Assembly (NCBI GenBank): GCA_027186245.1
Contig: CP114499.1
Location: forward strand, 2,981,001 to 3,045,000
Length of the DNA: 64,000 nt
Direction: 5' to 3'
Origin: Coriaria nepalensis
Taxonomy: Eukaryota > Streptophyta > Magnoliopsida > Cucurbitales > Coriariaceae
Shown: in pieces, positions 24,974-35,637 of the stretch
How the letters are laid out: each line of letters starts with the position of its first letter
Position numbering within the stretch: the stretch's first letter is position 1
Program-made: the position numbers and the translations under genes
The notes under the pieces: generated by a model
Told to the model about the DNA's origin: nothing
Databases searched by the model: none
What the model saw: the letters and a program-made list of their open reading frames with translations, nothing else

Positions 24974-25275
24974 GTTATGAATAATTATGAGTGGATGTCC
25001 ATCTATCGTTCTCTTCCATATTTTTAACTTTTATCTCTTTATCTTCCATCTTTAATTATTTCTTTATTATATTCATTATTATTATAATTTAACTCATAAT
25101 TTTTAGTATTCCAACATTTAACCCATAAATAGAGAATTATATAAAATGAAAAAAAAAAAAAAGATGTATAAAAAATTTATACTTACCTCCCAACATTTAT
25201 TATTCTAATCATTCTATTTATTCTTTTTTAATTAGATATATTACCGTCCAAACAAATATATATATCTCATACCAT
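24974..25275 (+). repeat. 3' LTR of decayed copia element
   Basis: It starts about tgttatgaataattatgagt, after the polypyrimidine and aaggtttttaac spacer, and ends about atatatatctcatacca. The right half aligns with the 5' LTR. It contains an internal A-run at 25,149-25,162. Confidence 0.65.
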
Positions 25276-25415
25276 AATTTTTTTAATTCAAAAAATATTA
25301 ATTTATCAGATATTATTGTATGATTCAAATACAAAATTCTGAATAAATATATAAAAAGTAATTTAATCTCCTGCTAATCGACCTCTATAAAATCCACTAG
25401 AAAATGAAGGGAAAA

Positions 25416-25423
<8 letters not shown>

Positions 25424-25455
<32 letters not shown>
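25424..25455. repeat. (TA)n microsatellite
   Basis: Sixteen consecutive TA steps follow an A-run. The short open frame across it (25,404-25,586) is a repeat artefact. Confidence 0.95.
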
Positions 25456-25457
<2 letters not shown>

Positions 25458-25712
25458 CAGGCCGAAGTCTATGAGACAGGAGGATTGATTACTCATTGCG
25501 GGTCCCACATTAACATAATTTTAATTGTCATGTTTGGGATGGATCAGCATTCAAAAGCATGCTACTGTTTGTCGTATCCTCGTTGATTGTTAAATATGCG
25601 TAATGGGTTAGATCTTCGCAAACCTAGAGGGCACCATGAGGGGGCTTGGCAAGGTCTGCTCCATTCAGTAAAAGTCAACACATCAGTCCATCAATACGCT
25701 GTACCCACCTTG

Positions 25713-25912
25713 TCGAAGCTTCAATAATTCATCCAATTCAAGCCCCGTCCCTAAAATCCAGGTCTCTCCATTCAATTTAACCACAGGCAAAAAAAAAAAA
25801 AAAAAAACCCTTCTCGAAGCTTCAATAATTCATCCAATTCAAGCCCCCTCCCTAAAATACAGCTCTCTCCATTCAATTTAACCATAGGCAAAAAAAAAAA
25901 AAAAAAGATTCC
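25713..25912 (+). repeat. 101-bp tandem duplication just upstream of the membrane-protein gene
   Basis: Two units begin tcgaagcttcaataattcat at 25,713 and 25,814, run through catccaattcaagccccgtc, then ctctccattcaatttaacca, and each ends in an A-run (19 and 17 A). They differ at only a handful of bases, so the duplication is recent relative to the surrounding DNA. The second unit ends 12 bases before the ATG at 25,925, so it is probably 5' UTR or core promoter. Confidence 0.9.
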
Positions 25913-25924
25913 AGAAGATCACAA

Positions 25925-26896
25925 ATGGATCTTGATGAGTGGGAATTCCTCCCAGATGATAGATTACTTGATTACCACGACGATGGTAGTGAGCATCAGA
26001 GAAAGGTTTTCTCTGGTGTGCTTCAAACCGATCCGAAAACAAGTGTTTTCGACATGAATTACTTCATTTGCCCCTCACCGAATTCCCAGAAAACCATCCA
26101 AACAGTCCATCAAGTCCTTCCTGTTCCGATTCAACTCGAAACAAAGATAATTTGCAAGGCACCACATGATAGGGATGGTGACGGCGATGGTGAGGATCAC
26201 GCTGTAGGGAAAATCAACGATAATGGTAGTACCAATATAGGTGGTGGAGGAGCAACAGTAACAGTAGATCAAGTCTTCTTCAAGAAAATGAAGGAAAATG
26301 AATTTGTCGACATGAAAATGGACTCGCCAAAGACCAATAGTAAGGGAGGGATTATGTCCCCTCTCGACGTGGGAGCCTTCCCTAATGATGGTAAAGCAGA
26401 GCCAGAGGGTGAGGAGATGGGCATGAAGGTCGTTAATTCGCCCAGATTGATGACCAAGAAAAGCAGTTTGGAAGAAAGTAATGAAACTATTGATAAAGAG
26501 TGTCTCGATATATGGAAATGGAGCCTAACTGGAGTTGGAGCCATTTGCTCTTTCGGTATTGCTGCTGCCACTATTTGCTTTCTTTTCCTTGGAAGCCACC
26601 ATAGAAATAAACATCAACACAGCCATAAGCTTCGTTTCCAGATTTACACTGATGACAAGGTTGCCCAATTTCTTTTATTTATTTATTATTATTATTTTTC
26701 TATAGTAGTTATATATATATATATATATCAGAAGAGGCTGTAGGGAAGAGATTAAAAAGGTTGGTGTTTCTTTTTGTAGAGGATAAATCAAGTGGTTCAA
26801 CAAGCAAGCAAGTTGAATGATGCAATTTCAGCAGTAAGAGGAGTACCAATAAACAGAGCTCATATTACTTTTGGTGGGTACTATGATGCTCTTTAA
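25925..26896 (+). CDS. Plant-specific single-pass membrane protein of unknown function (DUF6821-like)
   Basis: Two exons, 25,925-26,659 and 26,780-26,896, joined in phase 0 by a 120-bp GT-AG intron, give 283 residues. The start MDLDEWEFLPDDR is a conserved opening in this plant family as I recall it. The middle (about residues 60-190) is polar and low-complexity with a Gly/Asp-rich patch. One hydrophobic segment, SLTGVGAICSFGIAAATICF (about residues 199-218, continuing to 223), is followed by a His/Lys-rich stretch. The C-terminal block KLRFQIYTDDK / RINQVVQQASKLNDAISAVR and ITFGGYYDAL is the most conserved part. Without splicing, the first exon would read into an AT-rich tail at 26,743, so the intron is needed. 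The role is unknown; the family name is from memory and should be treated as likely, not certain. Confidence 0.85.
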
Positions 26897-28300
26897 AATC
26901 CTGTCCCAAGACACTATGTATTGTCTGTCTGCTTAGTATTTCCTCTTGATTTTCATTTTCTGCTGCTTGTAAGAGTTATGTGGGATCGATTGGTGCTTGT
27001 ACAGATCATAATGTATCATGTTTGTGTCATGGATTCCTTATCGCCTTATAAATTCAGTCTGGCTTTCATGGACGCTCCGGAAGCATTTTACTCCGATCAA
27101 TAAAGTGCTTCCATTTCAGTATTTAAAATAAAATTTATTGATATGGTAGCATTTCATTAATTAGAGTATTAAATTATATCATGTATATAATCGTTATGAT
27201 GATGCCACTTGAGGGATTTGCCAATTAGTCTTGCCCAAGTAGCTGGCAGATGTGATGAGATCTCCCTCTTTGAAGAATCCAGCAGATATTTTCTTAATGG
27301 GCATGAAAGAAGAAAATTGGAGTGACTGGGACAGCCAAACAATCCAAACGGCCATGCCCCACTTTAGAAATCGATTGACCGAAGTACTCGGATTAATTGA
27401 ACCAATTTAAAAGGCAAAAACAACGTCCAATTTTGTAAAAAAAGGGGCGACTCTGATGACGGCTTTGTGTTGTGTAAACAGGTACTATTTGAGAACGCAC
27501 ACAGCTTTTCTAATCGGTGTGTCAGGTTGCGTTAGCCATGGGAGTTTGTTGAAGTGACCCATCATCCTCCGCTTGGTATGGTTGGAGGGAGAGATAGAGA
27601 GTGAGGGAGAACGAAGGAGAAAAATGAAATAATTTTTAAGAAAATATATTTTTATTATATTAATTATATTATTTTATTATATTTATTATTTATTATCAGA
27701 AAATATAATTATAAATATAAAATGTTCTCTTCCACTATTTAATAAAGTCATCCAAATAACAAAACAGTTAAAGTTAACAATATTTTTTTAAAAACAATTT
27801 TCATCTTTCAAATAACGACTACGAGGAACAAGATCATTGTGTAATGATTTTTTGTGTCCGACTTTGTAAAAAAAAAATGATATTTAAGAAACGGTAAAAA
27901 AAAAAAAGTCAAAATCAAAAAGTGGGAATCATGATTTTTGGTTTTCAATTTAAAAAAAAAAAAAAAAAATTTCCATTTTTTTACTACTGTTCATATATTT
28001 ATATAGAAGAAGTAAGAAGGGCTTAAATAATGACAAAACCCTTAACACTCCTCTCTCTCTCTCTGGTTTAAACCCACAGAGTGCCCTACTCTCATCTTCT
28101 TTTCTCTGGTGCCAACCAATTCTCACACTAGATGTAGATTGTAATAACCTTATCCTTTCTTTGTAGTGAGGCTGTCTTCATAACATCATATGATTTGTGG
28201 ACGAGTTCTGATTTGCTTTAACACTTCTTTCTCGTTTTTTAGTGTGGTAGAGCAGGAAGGTAAAGAGAATTTGACTGCATTAATGGTGGAGCTTGAAAAA
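26897..28300. other. 3' flank and intergenic stretch
   Basis: The first 220 bases are probably 3' UTR, with aataaag near 27,099. The rest is AT-rich with A-runs and a CT-run (ctcctctctctctctctgg near 28,050) that could belong to the promoter of the Myb/SANT-like remnant. No coding region is seen. Confidence 0.4.
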
Positions 28301-28314
28301 TAGGTGTTTCTGAT

Positions 28315-28930
28315 TTGGGTATGGTTAAGTTAATGGTGAAAAATGAAAGAATGATGAAACACAAAAAAGAAAGTTGTGCGTCTAGAAGAAGAAACACAAT
28401 GGAAGAATATTATCTAGAAGAAGCCCTAATCTACATCTTGAAGAATTTTGTCCTAAATCACCCAAAACTCGACGTATCATTATTTGTAGAAAAATGGGAA
28501 AGAAATATTTGTAGATATTGTACTTATTGTCTTGTTTTTTTCAAGGACATGGACGGATCTAGAATAACTAAAGAAATAGTTAGAGGACATAGGAGGAACA
28601 AGAGGTCATGGACAGATTATGAGGATGTGAAACTGGACGAAGCGTTACTAGAGACCAAGCAAAGGGGGAAGCAGCATAAATCAGAGAATGGTTTCACAAG
28701 TGGAGTTTATAACGAAGTTGAAGATAAGCTGAAAATCACTTTAACAAGTTCCGAGATTAAAGCTGACCCACACATAAAATCTTGTGTTAAAGACTCTAAA
28801 AAGTTATTATAACATCATGAGAGATCTTAAGATGGAATCTGGCTTCGGATGGGACCCGGGTAAAAAGAGTGTCATTGTCGAGCCATCCGTTTGCACAGAC
28901 TATTTAGAAGTTAAGGTTAGATGTTTCAAT
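28315..28930 (+). pseudogene. Myb/SANT-like DNA-binding protein remnant (PIF/Harbinger-type)
   Basis: An open frame to 28,812 contains RSWTDYEDVKLDEALLETK (about 28,594-28,650), FTSGVYNEVEDKLKI and IKADPHIKSCVKDSKK. The frame then breaks, and a +1 shift continues it as YYNIMRDLKMESGFGWDPGK followed by SVIVEPSVCTDYLEV. This order, W-T-xx-E/D, then F-K-S-G-like, then K-x-P-H-I-x-S-R/C-V, then S-G-F-G-W-D, is that of plant Myb/SANT-like proteins, including the second protein of PIF/Harbinger transposons and related domesticated genes. The residues before the domain are not recognised. The frameshift near 28,800 makes an intact product unlikely unless it is a sequence error. No transposase was found nearby. 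Confidence 0.65.
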
Positions 28931-28934
28931 AGTT

Positions 28935-31300
28935 AGTTATGATTGTTACTTTTTATTGTGTGTTTGTATACTTTATAAGTTTTTATTGTTTTATTCAATG
29001 TTTGTTGCAGTCTCATAGGCAGGCTTAACAGTTTAGGGATAAGTCGTTCATTCACATTCTCATTTTCATTCCCTCCCAATGAATTGAACCAAACATGCCT
29101 ATAGTGTCAATTAAACTGAATGATCTCTTCTCCTTGATAGGTTTTCTCTATTAAATAGGAAACCATCGACTTAATACAACCCTAAATAATGCATGATTAT
29201 CGCTAATTATCACTATATATGAAATTATAAATATCACAAATGTACACATCTAAGCAATGGACACTTACAGAAAATCCTATTTAATCAATCCGTGTGACAT
29301 AAAGTCTATACAAAGTACACACTGTAGTTTGTGTCTGTCTTATGATATAGTCAACTGCCGAAATTTGATAACTAATTCCTTTGTTTCTTTGTGGTTTGAC
29401 AATCGCACATATCCGCAGCATCACTTTAGACGGTCAGATTTACACTGGTTTTATTTCTCGTGCGCTTTTACTTCAGAGGATGACACTTTTGCAATCTTTG
29501 GATCGTTCTATGATAAAAGTGTCATCATTCTGCATCCTTGAATCATCCCGATCAGAATACATCTCCTGTCTGATATATCGGACCAGTGTCGGGACCATCG
29601 ATTTCGCCCTCATTCAGAATTAGGAAATATAAGCTTTTTCACAAACAAAATGGGTTTCTTTAATTGTCATTTTTCATTTTTCTTTTTTTAACTTTCACTT
29701 CCAGCTCCGGCTGTATGAGAGATCAAAATTCCAGTAGTCAAGAATCTCATAGACCAAACGCTAAGGGAATATACAGTCGCTAAATGAACGGTGTCAGCAG
29801 TTGCTGTAAGCCATCAGGAATGTCTTTCACCTAATCTTCATCTCTATCGTTGGCAGAATTGAAGATGGCTCGGTAAGGCTCTCCCAAAGTATGTATTATG
29901 CCAGGGCCAAATCTTCATCGCGAAGAAAAAGCACCCTCTGAATATTCTACCCAAGTGATGAGAAAAAGCATCCAAGTTCTCCATGCTCATCCCTACAATT
30001 AAGAATGTACATGTGAATATAGTGTAGGGATCACTCTACATGATCACTTGAGAAGCTTGAAAGAAGCTGAACCCCTGTTTGCTCATACCGCTTTTGGTAA
30101 GACTAGCTAACTTTGATCATCCAAGTCTCTTTAGCAGAAACTTCATAGGCATCCCCAACTCCGACAGCCTCTCATCATGTATAAGTTGTTCAATCATCCA
30201 GCCACCAAACAAGCAGCGGCCCTGACTAATCTCGTGACCAAAAGTATCAATGACTGTACATGAAACTATTTGACAATAATCGATATATTTGACTCTCCAT
30301 GAGCCTTTACGACGCCTACTGTTTCTTCAGGAAGTAAAACAAATTCTAAAGCTTGTTGTGATCAAAGAAAGGAGGCAGAGAAGATTATGTACAACCATGA
30401 AATTTATTTTCTATGATAGGAGATAAGTATGGTGCAAGAACCTGATGAATTGAATATAGCTATTGTACCATATAACTTGACAAGCCAAAGGGGAACATAA
30501 GCGTACAAATCCCTAGACCAATGACAGAAAAACCACATCCCCCCTTATAAATAACCAAACCTCAGATAAAAGAAAATTCGTAGTCAATAAAATGATCCGA
30601 ACAACATGTATTTGTGGTACCTCCTACTTCATATGCATGATCAAACGTACAGGCAGGCGAGGACCCATCAAAAGACAGAAGAACCCATAAATGATCATTC
30701 GGGTTACCATTTAAACAGATCACTCGCGTGCCTCCCCACAAAACTTTCTGGATGATTTAATAGGGTAGTGAGATTCATAAAACTATTCATTCAAGGCAAT
30801 GTCATGCACAAACACTGATATGTAAACAATGAAGAATACATAGACATTTTTTAGCATACTTGATTTCGTACTACAAAATAATAAGGAAAGCCCTACCATG
30901 AATTTGCATTTAAGATAACATGGTAGATCATCGATATCTTCTAACGAGTCAGACATATTTTGCGAAATAAAAGCAGTTCAGAATTCAGATACAGAAACCA
31001 AATAAGAAAACCTGGTGATAGAGCTGAATTCAGAAACAAACAAAATAGGCGGTGAGAAGACAGAGACAGGGAACGCAAGAAGCAGTTCTTAGATGAACAA
31101 AATGAAACAAAAACAGCGAAACAATGAAATCTGAATAAACATGTGCAAGACCCAACCTCTCAATTCATCATTTTATTTAATAATTTACAACAAATGTACG
31201 AACCAACAAGAATAAATTAACAGAAACTGATAATCGAAACTATGATGGAATAAGCGAATGTCTTGGATCTTCAAAAAAAAAAAAAAAAAAAAAGCGATAA
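28935..31300. other. Intergenic stretch with one short inverted repeat
   Basis: No protein family was recognised. A perfect 12-bp inverted repeat gatgacactttt / aaaagtgtcatc lies at 29,479-29,490 and 29,515-29,526. The part 29,650-31,250 may be 3' UTR or non-coding transcript of the minus-strand ORF ending at 31,307, but no splice evidence was found. Confidence 0.3.
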
Positions 31301-31306
31301 AGGATT

Positions 31307-31585
31307 TCAATCAGAATGGGAATCGTCCTCATAGCTGGAGAGATCGTTTTCATAGTCGGCGTCGTCGTCCATATCACTGTCGGAGGAGGGAGAGGAGGAA
31401 AGAGAGGGATAACAGAGGAAGGAAAAGAAGGAGAATGAGATGCGGCGGAATTGAAGGAAAGGGAAGCAGAAGATGAGGTATAGGACCTGGTGACTGCTCA
31501 ATCTCTCAGGGTTGCAAGCTACATATTGGCAGAGGTCGGCGGAGAGGTGTGCCACCCTCACCAGCAGAGGGCTATTCAACACCAT
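31307..31585 (-). CDS. Small hypothetical protein, acidic C-terminus
   Basis: From the first ATG (31,585) the frame gives 92 residues: MVLNSPLLVRVAHLSADLC, then a hydrophobic, Phe-rich middle (LYLIFCFPFLQF), then a Ser-rich stretch and an acidic tail DSDMDDDADYENDLSSYEDD. The open frame continues upstream of this ATG for over 60 bp (VAKIASDRLSKSKVKNRRRG) without another ATG, so a start in an upstream exon is possible. I do not recognise the family. A chance open frame in a GC-richer patch is a real alternative. Confidence 0.35.
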   Translation of the reverse strand: MVLNSPLLVRVAHLSADLCQYVACNPERLSSHQVLYLIFCFPFLQFRRISFSFFSFLCYPSLSSSPSSDSDMDDDADYENDLSSYEDDSHSD

Positions 31586-31645
31586 GCCTCTCCTCCGATT
31601 TTTCACCTTGCTCTTTGATAACCTATCGGAAGCGATTTTGGCCAC

Positions 31646-32600
31646 CGGAAGAAGAACAAATAAATGATTACGCTTCAGGTCCGTTCCTCTTACATTTTTA
31701 TTTTTAGTGTTCGTATTTAATTAATTATTTTTATCCAAAAAATTTTAATTTTTTTATTTCGTTCAATATTAAGACTTGCCGCCATAATTACTTTGGGGCT
31801 AGTATTAGAGAGCAGGTTTGGTCGGAGATGAGGTAAGAGAAGAGGATTTTGTTAAGGTTTTAAAATTGATTTTTTGATGTTTGGGGATATATTTTTTTTT
31901 TATTTGGATAATTTTATAAATGAGAATAATATATTATTTTCATATATTTATTATTATATTTTTAATTATATAATAAAAAATATATTTTCTTAAAAAATAT
32001 TTTATTATCTTCCCTTATTTTATTTTTAAATTTTGGAATCAAAATTTAAATAAAATTTCTTTCTTTTACTCTTATTTTTTTATTATCACTTTTAAAAATC
32101 CAACTAAGAGGTAATGCAATAGAATAATTAAAGAAAATGTAAAATTTATTAAGAAAAGAACAAACATTATTAATATCCTTCATTTATTTTTATTAGTACA
32201 ATAGTCGGCCAATAAATCAACTGGCCAGTTGGATTAAGTCAATATGTCAAAAAACCTTCAAAAGAGAAAGTTCTTTTATTTTTATTAGTATAATAGCTCT
32301 TTTTTTTTTTTAAAGTTATTTAAGATACCAAAATTACTGAATACTATCATTCCTATCATTGAAACTTAACGGTAACAAAAAAAAAAAAAATCCCCAAACC
32401 GTTCTCTTAAAGGATGGACAAAATCGATCCATTTTTTATTTATTTTTCCTCACTTTTAATTTGTTTGATCTCTACATTCTCTCTTTTCTTCGATTCGATC
32501 CACTTGCAGGCTTCATAATCAAAACTCAAGAGGTTCAAGATAGATAGCCCATTTCGAAGCTTATGTACTTAATGTTTCTTTTAATATTTGATAGATAGTT
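31646..32600. other. AT-rich intergenic stretch
   Basis: Long T-rich and AT-rich runs, with a repeated tcttttatttttattagtataatag word near 32,180 and 32,270. No coding region is seen. Confidence 0.4.
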
Positions 32601-33210
32601 ATAATCGAAATGTAAAAGGGTCTCATAAAAGTATATGTCTGTCAAGCCATTTGAAATTGTCTAACCTAATAATGTAGTTTTTGATATTCAATACTAACTA
32701 TAAAACTTATAGAATAATATTAATACTTTGTATTTATTTATTTGAGCAATGAAATCTATCATATTGTTATTATAATGTTGGATATAATAATGCTTGTAAA
32801 TATTCTATCTTGCATGCATGATAAATTCTCAGATCTTAGGCAATACACTTAAACTGTAATAGTATTCATATTCGGTGAGATCTAATTGGCTATAAGCTTA
32901 AAACCCAAACTATTCATAATCGTATGATTATTATAATGGGATGATAACAATTCAGAAAAATTATTACATATGTTGTCTTATTCTTAGGAAGAGTGATGTT
33001 CTTATCATAATCATCGATATTAGAGAATACCGGGTTAAACATGTAAGTGAGTAATGGAGGATTACTCACTGAACGTGATATAGTAGACAAGTCTCAATGG
33101 TATTAATAATAACTATTAATGAGACTTGTCAAGTGATTTTGTAATTCTCATACTTGAAATTACCATAGTATTGATATATGAGATATCATTAAACATGACC
33201 CTTGTTAATC
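32600..33210 (+). repeat. Copia LTR family, copy C
   Basis: It shares ordered blocks with copy A: gcatgcatgataaattctca, gatcttaggcaatacactta, attattacatatgttgtc, aagagtgatgttcttatcat and aatcatcgatatta, then actattaatgagacttgtca. It starts with aaagtatatgtctgtcaagc like copy B. Confidence 0.65.
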
Positions 33211-33299
33211 TATGAGTAATTCGTAAGCAAAAGTGATAATTTAAAAAAAATTCAAATCTAATTTGAAAATATAGATTAAATTCATAGACATATACTAAG

Positions 33300-35060
33300 A
33301 GCAATCATATAAACATATACCAAATATATATATTTAATAGAAAGTACAAAAATATTTCATGAAATTAAAAGGATTAAGATCTAAGAAATTATCGATCTTA
33401 ATACAGAACCGAACGGTTCTCTTTACTCTCTCATCATGGTTGAATTCAATGGGAAGAATGAGATGCCCAAGTGTTCACCCTCTAATCGTAATCCACATAG
33501 TTCAGTTTGCTCAATTGATTTTCTATTCTAAGATTCATCATATGATTTAAAGAGCTCATAAAAATAAAAGGAAAAGTTTTATTTTTCTCATTATAGGAAT
33601 TTCGGCCAAAAGGCAAGAAGGAGTACATATTGTGCTAGCCCTATTAAAGTACTTATATGGAGATCTCTTCGATTTTAGGTTATAAAAAATTAACCCACAC
33701 TTTTGACCTAGTCAATTATAGAATTAGTAAAAAATTCTCTTAATCTAATTAAGTGAACAATGAGCAACATTACCCATTACCCATTACTTATGATCGGCCA
33801 TCCATTGGGCATGTAGCCCAAATTATTTAATCAAACTTTGACTAATTTTAGCCAATGAAATCTTATTAACAAATTAGCTCATTACCCTTTTAATATCTAA
33901 TTGATAATTATGTTCCGTTTGCTATATTTTCTAATTAAATAAATAATCCTAATATAAATTTTTAATTTTTAATTAAATTAATATCATACTTAGTTGTGCT
34001 AGTAGAACTATATGATATTAGATTTAATACAATCAACGATTTATCATTTTGCCTTTATAGTTATATTATAAAACAAATTACAATTTTTCCTTTATAATCA
34101 AAACGGTCTGTTTTCCTTTATCTTTGTAGAAATCAACAAGACGCGGTTCCCTATCCATTTTCCCCATCAATTATTTTGTAACTAAATTTGAAGGTTTTCC
34201 AATAAAGTAGGAAGCTATTTTGACTAATTCTTAGGATTTTTTTTAGCAAATGATGAATTCCTTTTAACCAATTCTAGGAGATTTTCATCAAAACCAAAGA
34301 TCTTTTAGCAAAGAGAGAAATTTATTTTATTATTTCTAAGGGTTTCTCATCAATATGGGAGGCTAATGAGTAATATTTTGGGGATGAGAAGTAATTTTCC
34401 AAATGTAATAGGTTATATTTTGCCTTACTCACCAAGCCAAGTAATGAGCTTTGCTCATCAAGTAAAGTAAGTCTCACATTTCGTCTATAAATAAGGCCCA
34501 CCGCCAAAGAAGAGAGAGATAAAACAACATCCAAAACACAACAACCAATCCATCCAATCCAACAAGTGGTTCAACTCCAAACACTTTATCCAAAACCCAT
34601 GTGTAATTCTTCAATGGATTATTTTATTGCTTTATAAACTCTTCTGACTTGTGTGATTCACCAAATATTCCTGATGTTCATCATATCTCACCACCAAAGT
34701 AAAATATTTTTATTTATCGCTCAGTAGATCTAATATTTAAAAATAATATAACTATATAAATATTTCGTACTGCTTCTTTCCCCCTCAATTAGTTTTTTAA
34801 ATTCTTATATTTACTTTATTGCAGTTTAATTTCTCGCAATCAAATTATTACTTTTTAATTTATCCACTTTAATTTATTGCCTTGATTTTATTTGTCTTTA
34901 ATTTATAGTATTATTTTATTACAATTTCGTTTACACGTCTTTTCCTTTATCAAATTCAAAATATTTTTGTAGGCAATTTCGTGATTGAACAATAGTGAAT
35001 TTTTCCGGGATTGAACGATAGTGTGATTTAGCAACGTTCCCATCCGCGCTAAAAATTTGG
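33300..35060 (+). repeat. LTR and leader remnants, probably two elements
   Basis: No coding domain is seen. Around 34,480-34,505 a TATA-like tctataaataaggccc box is followed by a leader-like stretch (ccaatccatccaatccaaca). Between 34,800 and 35,060 the repeated wording tttaatttattgc / cagtttaatttctcgc / ttgatttta leads into aaaatttggcatcaa, a primer-binding-like context of some plant gypsy elements. This looks like an LTR plus leader without a coding body. Boundaries are guesses. Confidence 0.4.
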
Positions 35061-35637
35061 CATCAATGCTTATATGATAGAAATTCTTTGCTGTGCTCTG
35101 GTCTAAAAAAAAACCAAAAAACAGAAATTGCCTACTCCCTTCTTAAAACAGTAGCATATGAAATTGCCTATAAAAGAATTTTCTCCAATATTAGTTGAAG
35201 TTATATGTTCTTAAATCAACCGGCAAGGCAAAGTATAAACTTGGCGCTGTGAAAATATAAAAAATAAATATTAAGAACATAGAAAAGCAAGTACCTCTCT
35301 TGTACATACATATATATGTTCCAAAGGCGGCTTTATAAATTTAGGTCAAAGAAAACAAAAAGAAACAAAAAAAAAATTCCTTCATATATATTTATAAAGT
35401 CTGGACAACTGATATTCATGAACATTATACGCATCAATATACGTTGGAATCGCTTATACTTCTGATCCCTTCTGGCCTCCTGTATGTCAATTCTGCCAAA
35501 TAAAAATTTGTGTAGGCACAGCGATTTGTTTACCTTTAAAGTGAAGCCAGTGCAACTGATTTCTAATGGTCTCTATACCTCTGTTGCACAAATATGTCCA
35601 CAGCCCGTTTCAATGCTTTCTATTCTTTTTGGTCTGT

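Larger units (their letters stand above)
22200..25275 (+). mobile_element. Decayed copia retrotransposon
   Basis: A 5' LTR ends near 22,541 and is followed by a primer-binding-like motif acacgatatcagcatg, close to the acacgttatcagcacg start seen in many plant copia elements. A gag tail is suggested near 23,140-23,200 (GGYNYNDSVNYKNTSHH). Around 23,541-23,590 PAANTSARINVPVG matches the linker before copia RT. RT pieces follow: KIYEGFKMQAARS (about 24,226), YDNDLNIIESVEEH (about 24,425, the Y-x-D-D box decayed) and FYLGQEIKHVTNEIHINQST (about 24,515). The pol-to-LTR spacer has ttttcctgataaggttttta, also typical. The 3' LTR ends near 25,275. No long reading frame survives. Confidence 0.8.

Noticed and set aside
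26660..26743. Unspliced C-terminus of the DUF6821-like protein
   Set aside because: It reads into TA repeats, while splicing at 26,659/26,780 restores the conserved C-terminal block.
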